Positions 52,023 through 60,424 are shown, counted from the first letter of the stretch. The stretch: 64,000 nt of DNA from an uncultured Flavobacteriales bacterium (GCA_946479285.1 CAMLFH010000003.1:124001-188000), one strand, 5' to 3'. The notes: generated by a model from the sequence alone, not told the origin. Program-made: numbers and translations.

Positions 52023-52191
52023 CTTCGACTCCGCTGCGCCTATGCTAAAGCTTCAGTGGAAGCATTCAGTCACCTTTAAATCTTATGAAGCCAAACGGGA
52101 GGTCATTGAGCGAAGTCGAAATGCCGTTTGTGTTAATTAGTTAGTATAGAATGCGTAAGAATCGTTATTTTTATAGGAAACTATACTCTCT
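52023..52191. repeat. Spacer with CGACTTCGCTCA-type repeat relic
   Basis: The left end carries CTTCGACTCCGCT and the right part AGCGAAGTCGAAATG, which are inverse copies with one mismatch. A CAGTCACC/GGTCATTG pair lies inside them. GCTTCAGTGGAAGC (a small hairpin) and CAAACGG/CCGTTTG arms add further structure. No coding frame was seen. This motif family recurs in intergenic regions of many genomes, from memory. Confidence 0.55.
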
Positions 52192-54558
52192 ATGAAAACA
52201 ACTCTCCTATTATTTTCGTTCCTGATTTCGTATTGGGGATTCTCACAGGATTATTCCAGGGCAAAAGTCCTCACCGATTCTGACGGTTTGCAGCACCTTG
52301 CGGAACTTGGAATTGCTATCGATCACGGCACGGTAAAACGCGGAACTTTCTTTATTTCCGACTTCTCCAAAGAAGAAATAAAACAAATTCGTGACGCGGG
52401 ATTCCAGGTCGAGATTCTGATTGCTGATGTTCAGGCATATTATGTCAATCAGAATATCGGGCTTGATCCAAATTCCCCGGCAACTGAAAAAAATGCAACT
52501 TGTCCGCCAACATCCGGTTCAAGTACATTCACTCCTGCTGTTCCGGCAAATTTTAATTTGGGAACCATGGGTGGATTTTATACTTACCAGGAGTTTATTG
52601 CCGAAATTGACGCAATGGCGGCTCAATATCCCAACCTGATTTCAGTAAAAGACACGATAAACAACTTTTTAAGTATTCAAAACCGTCCGATTTACTGGAT
52701 GCGCCTGAGTGATAATCCAAATTCAGACGAAGCAGAGCCGGAAGTACTTTACACAGCTGTTCACCATGCCCGAGAACCAAACTCTTTATCTGAAGTGATT
52801 TTCTACATGTGGTACCTGCTGGAAAACTACAATGCGAACCCGGAGATCAAATACCTGGTAGACAATACCGAAATGTATTTTGTTCCGATGGTTAATCCTG
52901 ACGGATATGTTTATAACCAAACAACAAATTCTGCCGGTGGCGGTATGTGGCGAAAAAACCGCAGATTGAACAGCGGCGGAAGTTACGGAGTTGATTTAAA
53001 TAGAAACTATTCTTACGGCTGGGGAACAACAGGAACAAGTACCAACCAGGGGAACGACACTTATTGCGGAACTGCTGCTTTCTCGGAACCGGAAACTCAG
53101 GCAGTCAAATGGTTTTGCGAAAACCGCGATTTCAAATATGCATTCAATGCGCATACTTACGCAAATGACATCTTATTCCCGATCGGAACCACAACAGCAG
53201 AATTTGCCGTAGATCACAACTATTTTGATGCATTCACACATCACATGGTACAATACAACGGATACGAGAACAAAAAATCTTCGGCACTTTATCCAGCTTC
53301 GGGAGATTCTGATGATTACATGTACAAAGTAGATACGATCATCAAACCCAAGATCTTTGCCATGACTCCGGAAGTAAGTAACACCAGCGGAGGATTTTGG
53401 CCGGCGGTGAATGAAATTACAGGAATCTGCCAGGACATGGTTTTCCCGAATCTAATTCTATCTCATCTGACTCATCGTTATTTAGTAGTGGAAGACATTG
53501 ATCCGGGAATGATTGCTTCTGCAACCGGTAATTTCAATCACAGTGCTTACCGTTTAGGACTTGAAAACGGCCCTGTAAACGTCAGCATCACCCCTATCTC
53601 CGGAATTCAATCCGTTGGTTCTGCCAATACTCACAACCTGGCTGTTATGGGACTTGAAAACGGTGGAATTTCTTATGTATTGAATCCAACCATTCAATTC
53701 GGAGATGAAATCAAATACGTACTGAATACAGAATACATTGGCTGGACAAAACACGATACCGTCATCAAAACTTTCGGAAGCATTACTTCCCAGTTTATTG
53801 ATGAGGCAAACAGCTCAGTAAACTGGACTGGAAGCTGGGCGACAACGAATTCCACTTTTGTTTCCCCAAGTACTTCTTTCACAGATTCTCCAAGCGGAGA
53901 TTATGCAAACAACATTACCCGAACCTACCAATTCAACAATACGATTGATTTGACAAATGTTACTGAAGCAATGATCAGATTCTATGCAAAATGGGAAATT
54001 GAAGCAGATTATGACTATTGTCAATTCCAGGTTTCCACAGATAATGGAGCCTCATGGATTGGTCAATGCGGAAATTACACCGTTCCGGGAAACAGCTCCG
54101 GTTCTGGTTCTGTACAACCGGATAATCAACCTCTTTACGAAGGCACAGAAGCAAGCTGGGTACTGGAAGAAATCAACCTGAGTGATTACATTGGAGACAA
54201 TATCAGGGTTCGTTTCCTGCTAAAATCAGATCAGGGAACAAATGGCGATGGGTTTTACTTTGATGATTTTGAGATCTTATACAATTTGGATGTGACTGGC
54301 CTTGCTGAAAATGAAAAAGAGTTGTTCCACCTGGTCCCGAATCCTGCGAGTTCTTATGTTAACATTCTATTCGATCAGGCTATCCAGGACGGAGCAATTG
54401 AAATCGTTAATATGAACGGCGAAGTTATTTCAACTCACACGGTTGAAGGTCCGAAAGTGGAAGTTCGAACAGATAAGCTTTCGGTAGGAATTTATTATGT
54501 TAGATACGTTGGTTCTGTTGAGCAGAAATCCCCGGTAAAATTGGTGGTTATTCATTAA
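52192..54558 (+). CDS. M14 family zinc carboxypeptidase with T9SS type A tail
   Basis: 788 aa. The signal peptide ends SYWGFSQ. A prodomain-like region precedes the catalytic domain, whose zinc ligands are H192 and E195 in VHHAREPNS and H321 in FNAHTYAN; the catalytic glutamate is E394 in MTPEVSN. DLNRNYSYGWG contains the conserved substrate-binding residues. A jelly-roll-like domain with FYFDDFEILYNL follows (about 530-705). The tail LVPNPASSYVNILFDQ, VNMNGEVIST and SVGIYYVRYV is a type A sorting domain, so the enzyme is secreted by T9SS. It removes C-terminal residues from extracellular peptides. Confidence 0.92.
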   Translation: MKTTLLLFSFLISYWGFSQDYSRAKVLTDSDGLQHLAELGIAIDHGTVKRGTFFISDFSKEEIKQIRDAGFQVEILIADVQAYYVNQNIGLDPNSPATEKNATCPPTSGSSTFTPAVPANFNLGTMGGFYTYQEFIAEIDAMAAQYPNLISVKDTINNFLSIQNRPIYWMRLSDNPNSDEAEPEVLYTAVHHAREPNSLSEVIFYMWYLLENYNANPEIKYLVDNTEMYFVPMVNPDGYVYNQTTNSAGGGMWRKNRRLNSGGSYGVDLNRNYSYGWGTTGTSTNQGNDTYCGTAAFSEPETQAVKWFCENRDFKYAFNAHTYANDILFPIGTTTAEFAVDHNYFDAFTHHMVQYNGYENKKSSALYPASGDSDDYMYKVDTIIKPKIFAMTPEVSNTSGGFWPAVNEITGICQDMVFPNLILSHLTHRYLVVEDIDPGMIASATGNFNHSAYRLGLENGPVNVSITPISGIQSVGSANTHNLAVMGLENGGISYVLNPTIQFGDEIKYVLNTEYIGWTKHDTVIKTFGSITSQFIDEANSSVNWTGSWATTNSTFVSPSTSFTDSPSGDYANNITRTYQFNNTIDLTNVTEAMIRFYAKWEIEADYDYCQFQVSTDNGASWIGQCGNYTVPGNSSGSGSVQPDNQPLYEGTEASWVLEEINLSDYIGDNIRVRFLLKSDQGTNGDGFYFDDFEILYNLDVTGLAENEKELFHLVPNPASSYVNILFDQAIQDGAIEIVNMNGEVISTHTVEGPKVEVRTDKLSVGIYYVRYVGSVEQKSPVKLVVIH

Positions 54559-54577
54559 ACAGAATGAGAATGAAATA

Positions 54578-54605
54578 GTATTGATCAGTCGCGACTGATC
54601 AATAC
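54578..54605. repeat. 28-bp perfect palindrome
   Basis: Arms GTATTGATCAGTCG and CGACTGATCAATAC with no loop. It lies 20 bp after the M14 stop, before a separate bidirectional terminator at 54615. It is not related in sequence to the GC-rich palindromes at 19917 and 32147. Confidence 0.9.
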
Positions 54606-54614
54606 GTCAAGGCA

Positions 54615-54650
54615 TAAAAAAAGAGGCTTTTCATTCCGAAAAACCTCTTT
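54615..54650. terminator. Bidirectional terminator
   Basis: AAAGAGGCTTTT pairs with AAAAACCTCTTT around CATTCCG, with A residues on the left and T residues on the right. It sits between the convergent M14 and 63-residue genes and can serve both. Confidence 0.8.
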
Positions 54651-54673
54651 ATCACATTCTGCGAGGAGTGAAA

Positions 54674-54865
54674 TTAATCAATCCATTTATCATCTTTCAT
54701 TTCACCTAAGATCACTACGTCTTTAGTACGCGAATAATCCTCAGCTGCAAGGAGCATCTGCTCTCTAGTATCTCTTCTAATTCGTATACCTTGTGATCCT
54801 GAATTTCTAACTTCAATGTAAAAACCATCTCGCAATCTTGCTGGTTTCGTTGGAGGTCTACCCAT
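54674..54865 (-). CDS. Conserved 63-residue basic protein, unknown
   Basis: 63 aa, MGRPPTKPARLRDGFYIEVR at the N-terminus, then GIRIRRDTREQMLLAAEDYSR and KDVVILGEMKD. The start MGRPPxKP with basic residues suggests nucleic acid contact. Very similar small proteins occur widely in Bacteroidota, from memory, without a known role. It has a convergent terminator directly downstream. It is real by conservation, but the function is unassigned. Confidence 0.7.
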   Translation of the reverse strand: MGRPPTKPARLRDGFYIEVRNSGSQGIRIRRDTREQMLLAAEDYSRTKDVVILGEMKDDKWID

Positions 54866-54930
54866 TTGTTTGTGTTTTTCTGCATCTAATATAGCAATAC
54901 ATTAAATGCTTCGATTAAAATTATATTTTT

Positions 54931-55395
54931 TTAGGAATCCAATAAATCAGATTCCACTTTTTGTTTGTATAGGACCCCTTGTTTTTTAAACCTGCCCGAC
55001 TGGATTATTCCAACGATGGAAAAAGCCGCAATAACGGGTATAAAAAAGAAAAAACCTATCCCTATTTCGTCAAAACTTAAACTCGACGGTGAGCTCAACA
55101 TGACTAAATCCCACAGCAAAAATAATGCCGACAAAGACAAGCCGATGATCGACAAAACTCTATTTGTAACTCGCTTAATTTTAATTAATCCGAGTAAAAA
55201 TGTTGTCATAAAAAATGAAAAGAAAAATAAACTTATCAGCCCTGCTTCCTGGGTTTCATTTGATCCTGAATTGTAATAATTACCTGAATACCAGCTACTA
55301 TATCTGGCTGCTGTAACCAACTCAATGTAGTAGATAATAGTGACACAGAATAGTACGCTAAGAACCAAGCTTGAAATATAAAGAGCTTTATTCAA
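54931..55395 (-). CDS. Four-helix membrane protein, unknown
   Basis: 154 aa with four predicted membrane segments (about 5-28, 52-72, 80-102 and 112-132; for example YISSLVLSVLFCVTIIYYIE and FFFFIPVIAAFSIVGIIQ). A Y/S/N-rich loop lies between the first two. No known family; it resembles DUF4190/DUF4064-like small membrane proteins only in outline. It is separated from the neighbouring genes by 65-80 bp. Confidence 0.6.
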   Translation of the reverse strand: MNKALYISSLVLSVLFCVTIIYYIELVTAARYSSWYSGNYYNSGSNETQEAGLISLFFFSFFMTTFLLGLIKIKRVTNRVLSIIGLSLSALFLLWDLVMLSSPSSLSFDEIGIGFFFFIPVIAAFSIVGIIQSGRFKKQGVLYKQKVESDLLDS

Positions 55396-55476
55396 TCTTC
55401 AAATTTGGCGCGAATATATGACTTTATTTTTAAATTCCTAAAAAAAGGACTGATTATCACCAAAATAGAAAATGAT

Positions 55477-56106
55477 TTAGCATTCGACAAGCTGGTAAAA
55501 TGTACCGTTTTCATTCATTTCCATGGAGATTAACTTCCAACAGATAAACAGTACCATTAGTCGATCGATACTGGATTTTTGCAAATTAGACAACCGATAA
55601 ATTTTACTCAGTGTAATTCCGGGATTATCAGAAATAATAGCAAGCAGCTGTGTTTCCTCCTCGCCTATTTTCTCCGGTTTTTTTTGATCAAAACGTTCGT
55701 GCTTCCAAACATTCAGGAGGATTTTATTAGCCAATAATGTGTGATCTTTCCTTCTGACGTAGGCTTTCCACCTTCCTTCTTCATCCAGTGCAAGCACGGG
55801 TTTATCGGTTGTTTTTTCAATGGAAATTTCAAGGACCAGTTTCATATCTTCCTGCCAGACACGCGATTGAAATTCCAGCTTTGGTTTGGAATACATGTCA
55901 ACTGCCGCCTCGATCATATGGATTTCTTCGGTTGGATCGACCCCGGCGATTTTTCCGTTATCTTTTACACCAATCAGTAGTCTTCCTCCATCGGTATTTG
56001 CAAAGGCAACAAGTGTTCTTGCAATCTTTTTGGAGTCATCGATCCGGAACTTGAAATCCTGCTGCTGGTGTTCACCTTCTTTGATTAATTGTTTTACCGA
56101 CTGCAT
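55477..56106 (-). CDS. AlbA_2 (Schlafen-like) domain protein with winged helix
   Basis: 209 aa. Residues 1-125 are an AlbA_2 domain: EGEHQQQDFKF, ARTLVAFANTDGGRLLIGVKDNGKIAGVD and WKAYVRRKDHTLLAN are its motifs. A C-terminal winged-helix segment follows (about 145-205: ETQLLAIISDNPGITLSKI). AlbA_2 proteins bind DNA or nucleotides and act as regulators; some are defence components. No toxin or helicase is adjacent. The start is ATG 56106. Confidence 0.8.
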   Translation of the reverse strand: MQSVKQLIKEGEHQQQDFKFRIDDSKKIARTLVAFANTDGGRLLIGVKDNGKIAGVDPTEEIHMIEAAVDMYSKPKLEFQSRVWQEDMKLVLEISIEKTTDKPVLALDEEGRWKAYVRRKDHTLLANKILLNVWKHERFDQKKPEKIGEEETQLLAIISDNPGITLSKIYRLSNLQKSSIDRLMVLFICWKLISMEMNENGTFYQLVEC

Positions 56107-56160
56107 ATTGCAAAAATAAGAAGAAAAGTAATTTGAGCGGGAAAACTAAAGCTATCATAT

Positions 56161-56214
56161 GGAATTTGCAAATTCGCGAATTTCAGAATTCGCGAGTTCT
56201 AGATTTCTCGAACT
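56161..56214. repeat. Word-repeat spacer with AATTCGCGAATT palindrome
   Basis: Contains GCAAATTCGCGAATTTC, CAGAATTCGCGAGTTC and a TTTCTCGAAC variant. The self-complementary AATTCGCGAATT is embedded. It lies between aroE and the AlbA_2 gene. Confidence 0.6.
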
Positions 56215-56240
56215 TGTTACCTGAATTTTCCGGCTGACGA

Positions 56241-56972
56241 TCAGCTATTCCAGATTTCCCAGGCTTTATTTGCCTGTTCTTTCAGCATAGAAAGCCCATT
56301 TAAGGTAGTTGCACTGTGCAAGCGGCATTCTCTCAAAAAGCGTGTTTCCTCCGGATTGTAGATCAAATCAATGCACAGATGTTTATCTGTCAGAAATTCA
56401 AACGGAAAAGGAACAAAATCGTCCACATTCGGAAAAGTTCCTACAGGCGTACAATTGACAACGACCTTACAAGCACGAAGCATGTGTTCATTGATAGCTT
56501 CGTATGAAAACTCCTTCTCTGTCTTCGGATTACGGGAGATCCACAAAACATCCAACCCAATATTCTTCAAAACATAAGCTACAGCTTTTGAAGCTCCGCC
56601 TGTTCCCAGAATTAATGCCCGTTCGTGTTCATTCGTCAAAAAAGGTTTGATCATCTGGTGAAAACCAAATGCATCGGTATTGTATCCTGTTTTTATTCCA
56701 TCGGAAGATAGACGCACGCAATTCACTGCGCCAATCGCTTTTGCTTCTTCACTCAATGAATCCAAAAATGGAATAATTTGTTCCTTATAAGGAATTGTAA
56801 CGGAAAAACCTTTTAGGTCGGGAATACTAAAAATACGCTGAATCTCTTTTATTTCAGCCAATTCATAGTTTTTAAACCTATGATTCAAGCCTTCTTTTAG
56901 AAATTTCTCTTCGAAGTATTGCTTCGAAAAAGAATGTCCGAGGGTCTTACCAATTAATCCGAATTCAGGCAT
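56241..56972 (-). CDS. aroE: Shikimate dehydrogenase
   Basis: 243 aa. It reduces 3-dehydroshikimate with NADPH in the chorismate pathway. FGLIGKTLGHSFSKQYFEE is the substrate-binding start, GFSVTIPYKEQI contains the catalytic lysine, TGYNTDAFGF the catalytic aspartate, and ALILGTGGASKAVAYVL the dinucleotide-binding loop. The chain is about 30 aa shorter than E. coli AroE, as is usual in Bacteroidota. The start overlaps the DedA stop by 8 nt. Confidence 0.92.
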   Translation of the reverse strand: MPEFGLIGKTLGHSFSKQYFEEKFLKEGLNHRFKNYELAEIKEIQRIFSIPDLKGFSVTIPYKEQIIPFLDSLSEEAKAIGAVNCVRLSSDGIKTGYNTDAFGFHQMIKPFLTNEHERALILGTGGASKAVAYVLKNIGLDVLWISRNPKTEKEFSYEAINEHMLRACKVVVNCTPVGTFPNVDDFVPFPFEFLTDKHLCIDLIYNPEETRFLRECRLHSATTLNGLSMLKEQANKAWEIWNS

Positions 56973-57603
56973 CTTTTTTACTGAACTTTGATTTCAGGAA
57001 GCTAATCAACATTGGAAGGACAGAAACCAAAATGATCAACAGAACAACTTTCTCATTGTTTTCCCGAACCCATTTAATTTCTCCTAAAAAGTAACCTGCT
57101 AAAGTCATGGTACAGATCCACAAAATTCCACCGATGATATCGTAAATTAAAAATGTGCGGTATTTCATCTTCCCAACACCAGCGGCAAAGGGTGTAAATG
57201 TTCTCACAATCGGAACAAAACGCGCCATGATAATTGCCGCAACTCCTCTTTTTTCAAAGAATTGTTCTGTTTTAGTCAAGTAAGATTGTTTTACCAACTG
57301 ACGACCTCTGATTTTCCATTCAAAAACACCCAATCCCATTTTACGTCCGATCCAGTAATTGACATTATCTCCCAAAATAGCAGCAACTGAAAGCGATCCA
57401 AGTATGAAAGCCAAATCCATTTTCCCGTTAGCGGCAAACATTCCCGCCATAAAAAGCAGGGAATCTCCCGGTAAAAAAGGCATAATAACCAATCCGGTCT
57501 CAATAAAAATAACCAGGAAAAGAACCACGTAAATGGAATCATTGTAATGATCGAAGATCCAGGTGAAATCCAGGTGAAATAAATGTTTGAATAATTCTAC
57601 CAT
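56965..57603 (-). CDS. DedA family membrane protein
   Basis: 212 aa. Membrane segments and re-entrant loops typical of DedA: VLFLVIFIETGLVIMPFLPGDSLLFMAGMFAANG, GDNVNYWIGRKMG and ARFVPIVRTFTPFAAGVGKM, the last carrying the conserved arginines and prolines. DedA proteins are now linked to undecaprenyl-phosphate or phospholipid translocation. It is coupled to aroE (8-nt overlap) and lies 3 nt after the rhodanese gene, so the three genes are one operon. Confidence 0.9.
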   Translation of the reverse strand: MVELFKHLFHLDFTWIFDHYNDSIYVVLFLVIFIETGLVIMPFLPGDSLLFMAGMFAANGKMDLAFILGSLSVAAILGDNVNYWIGRKMGLGVFEWKIRGRQLVKQSYLTKTEQFFEKRGVAAIIMARFVPIVRTFTPFAAGVGKMKYRTFLIYDIIGGILWICTMTLAGYFLGEIKWVRENNEKVVLLIILVSVLPMLISFLKSKFSKKDA

Positions 57604-57606
57604 CGT

Positions 57607-57921
57607 TTAGTACATTTCATAAGTAGGCTCGAACGTTTCAAACCAATTAGTAATTCCTCCTTCTAAGATTGCGATGTGCTGAAAACCATGTCCACACTCC
57701 AATAAATTCGCAACAGATTCAGCTCTTCTGCCGGTTTTGCAAACAATGATATACTGTTTCGATTTATCCATCGACTCAGCAACTTCCGGAACTTTGTGCA
57801 TCGGAATCTTCGTTCCGCCAATAGAACAAATTTCTACTTCCCATGGTTCGCGGATATCAATGAGTTCTGCCTCGTTATTTTGAATCAGCTGCTTACAAGC
57901 TTCAGAGGTAATACGATTCAT
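57607..57921 (-). CDS. Rhodanese-like domain protein
   Basis: 104 aa from ATG 57921; a TTG five codons upstream lies inside the presumed promoter and is rejected. A single rhodanese domain: EAELIDIREPWEVEIC, GGTKIPMHKVPEVAESM and the active-site loop IIVCKTGRRAESVANLL with the catalytic cysteine. It moves sulfane sulfur or binds sulfur oxyanions. First gene of the rhodanese-DedA-aroE operon. Confidence 0.87.
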   Translation of the reverse strand: MNRITSEACKQLIQNNEAELIDIREPWEVEICSIGGTKIPMHKVPEVAESMDKSKQYIIVCKTGRRAESVANLLECGHGFQHIAILEGGITNWFETFEPTYEMY

Positions 57922-57933
57922 TCTTTTTTCTGG

Positions 57934-57941
57934 CAAAGATA
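57934..57941 (-). promoter_or_regulatory. Probable -7 element of the rhodanese operon
   Basis: Reads TATCTTTG on the minus strand, matching TAnnTTTG, 13 bp before the ATG. No -33 TTTG at the usual distance; the upstream bases belong to the repeat at 57948. Confidence 0.4.
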
Positions 57942-57947
57942 GATTTT

Positions 57948-58027
57948 AATTCAAAATGTAAAATGTAAAATTCAAAAGGTTCTTCTATCAATGCTTTTTT
58001 GAATTTTGAATTCATCATTTTGAATTT
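57948..58027. repeat. Inverted-repeat element, copy A (TTCAAAATG/CATTTTGAA)
   Basis: The left arm contains ATTCAAAATGTAAAATG and the right arm GAATTCATCATTTTGAATT, with AAGGTTC and GAATTTTGAATTC words between. It closely resembles the element at 59487-59574. The right end reaches the stop codon of the DUF4442 gene. Confidence 0.75.
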
Positions 58028-58493
58028 ATTTGATTTTGACTGAGATTTCCATCTCGAAAAGTGCCACCACATCCCCGTTCAGATCTTTGGCGGTTACTTT
58101 CACCCAGTGATTCTGGCGTTCGTTGGTTTGAATCGCTTTCAAAACCTGATCCCGCACAACGGCTCCTTCATTACAGGAAAAGATTACGTCTGTTTCCGCG
58201 CGTTTCACGAATTCCGACTTCATTCCTTTAAAGGCAAAAGAAGGCCGGACATTCAATTCATCGCAAAAATAGAATGCATGTAAGCCTGCTGTTACATCTG
58301 CTCCAACAGCTAAAACCCCGAAATACATGCTTTTCAGGTGGTTTTTAGTCCTTCTTCTTAATTTTATTCGAACTACAACATCTTCATCATTGAGCTCCAC
58401 TAATCTGGGACGGACGTAACCAATCATTGGGATTTTGAAAATACCCATCAATCGAAGCATCATGCCATATTTCTTCAAATTCGGATTGCTCAT
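58026..58493 (-). CDS. DUF4442 / PaaI-like thioesterase-fold protein
   Basis: 155 aa. A hot-dog-fold pattern: YVRPRLVELNDEDVVVRIKL, KNHLKSMYFGVLAVGADVTAGLHAFYF (the conserved N-H-x-x-S-M-Y-F-G core of DUF4442) and C-terminal strands. Such proteins are putative acyl-CoA thioesterases. The start overlaps the nitronate monooxygenase stop by 4 nt (ATGA), so the two are translated together. The pair is bracketed by two related repeat elements. Confidence 0.8.
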   Translation of the reverse strand: MSNPNLKKYGMMLRLMGIFKIPMIGYVRPRLVELNDEDVVVRIKLRRRTKNHLKSMYFGVLAVGADVTAGLHAFYFCDELNVRPSFAFKGMKSEFVKRAETDVIFSCNEGAVVRDQVLKAIQTNERQNHWVKVTAKDLNGDVVALFEMEISVKIK

Positions 58494-59437
58494 GACTTGG
58501 TCAAACTTTCGATGATTTCTTTTACTGAACGGATTGATTTTACATGCTCAATACTTGGTCCGGCACACCAAACTGTTTTATAAGTTGCACTAAAAGCGGC
58601 TTTTTCCAAAGATTTCATACCGCGGTAAAAAGTCAATGCTTTCACCCACTTTTTTAGCCGTTTATTCCGATTTAGAAAACGCTCAAACCAGGATTGCTCT
58701 GTTCCAATTTCCTTTACATAAGGCGTATTGATAACCGTACAGGGAGTTCCGGATAGTTTGGAAGTCATCACGATATCTTTTTCGCCATACTCTACACAAG
58801 CTTGCTTGTATTCCTGAGAAACACCTGCTTCATGGGAGGCTATGAAAATAGATCCTATAGAAAATCCGTCTGCTCCTGCGGCAATCAGCTCGTCCATTTC
58901 CTTCTTTGTGCCTACTCCTCCGGCAGAAATAACAGGAATTGAAATGGCTTCTTTGATACTTTTGATCAAAGTTGGTGCATCTATTAACCCGGCATGACCA
59001 CCGGCACGGTTGTTCACCGCAATAACTGCATCTGCACCTAAAGCCTCTACTTTTTGAGCATATGTAACATCTGTCACATCACAAAAAACTTTGATATTCT
59101 TGCCGTGAGCAGCATCTATTACTTTTTTCGGAGACCCCAAAGAGGTGATGAAAAAATCTACTCCTTCTTCCACACAGATCTTCAATTGCTCTTCCATGTA
59201 AATGTTGGAAGCATTCACAATTAAATTAATTCCGATTGGCCCTTTTGCGCTTTTCTTCATGCGCTTCAGACCTTCTCTCAAAAGATCCGTAGATCGATAA
59301 TTTAGTGCAGGAATCGCAGCAGCAACTCCATTTTCAGTTCCGGCAATAATCATTTCCTCATTGGAAACCAGGAACATGGGCGCCATGATAATCGGATGTT
59401 CAATATTCAATAAATTGCTCAGAGCTAATTTTTCCAT
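58490..59437 (-). CDS. Nitronate monooxygenase family FMN protein
   Basis: 315 aa from ATG 59437 (a TTG two codons upstream is not needed). TIM-barrel 2-nitropropane dioxygenase pattern: HPIIMAPMFLVSNEEMIIAGTENG, GPIGINLIVNASN, ADAVIAVNNRAGGHAG (catalytic-type His region) and VISAGGVGTKKEMDELIAAGADGFSIGS for FMN phosphate binding. Family members oxidise propionate-3-nitronate or nitroalkanes, or reduce enoyl-acyl carriers, as in FabK. The coupling to a thioesterase-fold gene favours an acyl substrate, but this is inference. Confidence 0.85.
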   Translation of the reverse strand: MEKLALSNLLNIEHPIIMAPMFLVSNEEMIIAGTENGVAAAIPALNYRSTDLLREGLKRMKKSAKGPIGINLIVNASNIYMEEQLKICVEEGVDFFITSLGSPKKVIDAAHGKNIKVFCDVTDVTYAQKVEALGADAVIAVNNRAGGHAGLIDAPTLIKSIKEAISIPVISAGGVGTKKEMDELIAAGADGFSIGSIFIASHEAGVSQEYKQACVEYGEKDIVMTSKLSGTPCTVINTPYVKEIGTEQSWFERFLNRNKRLKKWVKALTFYRGMKSLEKAAFSATYKTVWCAGPSIEHVKSIRSVKEIIESLTKS

Positions 59438-59486
59438 TTTCAATTGATTACTTTCAAATATACGAATAATTATGCACGCATACTAT

Positions 59487-59574
59487 CAATTCAAAATTAT
59501 GAATTCAAAATGTAAAAAGGTTGTGACTCTACATCCTGCTCAATTTTGAATTTTTCATTCATCATTTTGAATTA
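59487..59574. repeat. Inverted-repeat element, copy B (TTCAAAATG/CATTTTGAA)
   Basis: The left arm contains CAATTCAAAATTATGAATTC and a following AAAATGTAAAAAGG; the right arm contains AATTTTGAATTTTTCATTC then ATCATTTTGAATT. It is related to 57948-58027 in word content and order, at the other end of the thioesterase/monooxygenase operon. Confidence 0.75.
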
Positions 59575-59575
59575 A

Positions 59576-59607
59576 CAAAAAAGCCTCCCTGATTTCTCAG
59601 AAAGGCT
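59576..59607 (-). terminator. Terminator of the outer-membrane protein gene
   Basis: On the minus strand, AGCCT-TT-CTGA pairs with TCAG-GG-AGGCT around GAAA, followed by a T run. An overlapping AAGGCTTTTTTT on the right gives a second, longer possible stem. Confidence 0.7.
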
Positions 59608-59633
59608 CTCCCTTATTTTTAAGGCTTTTTTTG

Positions 59634-60323
59634 TTACATTCCAAATCCGAATTTCAGACCTGTCGCGACATTTAAACGAATTCCGTTATCTCTATATGTA
59701 TCCCATTGAGTTTGCACATTTCCTTCATTAGTAACAGTATTAAAGTATCTGTTTCCTTTGAGATTATAGGTACTTAATCCCACACCAAAATACATATCGA
59801 TACTGAAGTTGCCATCGCCTGGCCAGAACTGAAGTCCCAAATTGAATCGATAGATCATTTGGTCCACATAGGATTGTGCGTCATCCAAAACATCACTTAA
59901 ATCTTCATTGATGTAATTGTATCTTCTATACTTAACAACAGGTGACAGGTACAATCCTTTCATTGGATTATCCTGTGCCATTGGGTAGAATCTCGGAGCT
60001 ATAGAAACATGTATACCAATGGAAGGTTTAGCTCTTGAGTCAATCGATTCAAAATCCCAGAATCCCAGTCCATTGTCTCCCTGCCACAAACGCTGATTTC
60101 CAAAGTTCAATCCGAATTGCGAGATCGTTGGACCTACTTCCAGTTCCAAACTAAAAATCGGGGCAATTCGCTGCTCATAGCTGAAATTGAATTCTCCTGC
60201 AACCAATTGAGTAGGGCAGAATTTAAGCGCGAACTTTCTCTCGCCTGAATTTTCTGCCTCTTCCTGTGAAAAGGTTCCGAATGAAACGGCTAAAAGAATA
60301 ATTAGTGCAATTCCGTTTTTCAT
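59634..60323 (-). CDS. Outer-membrane beta-barrel protein, unknown
   Basis: 229 aa. The signal peptide ends VSFGTFSQ. The mature chain is eight to ten alternating strands (REFALKFCP-like opening, LELEVGPTISQFGLNFG, NFSIDMYFGVGLSTYNL, LNVATGLKFGFGM with a terminal aromatic-free end), typical of a small outer-membrane barrel. No family or ligand is assigned. Single-gene unit with its own terminator. Confidence 0.75.
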   Translation of the reverse strand: MKNGIALIILLAVSFGTFSQEEAENSGERKFALKFCPTQLVAGEFNFSYEQRIAPIFSLELEVGPTISQFGLNFGNQRLWQGDNGLGFWDFESIDSRAKPSIGIHVSIAPRFYPMAQDNPMKGLYLSPVVKYRRYNYINEDLSDVLDDAQSYVDQMIYRFNLGLQFWPGDGNFSIDMYFGVGLSTYNLKGNRYFNTVTNEGNVQTQWDTYRDNGIRLNVATGLKFGFGM

Positions 60324-60424
60324 ACATTTAATTTAGTCTAACCAAATTAATCATTTTTTTTCGTGAATCCGAAAGTTTAGTTGTCAATTAGAACAAGGAA
60401 GAGATAAAATGACGAAATTTGAAC

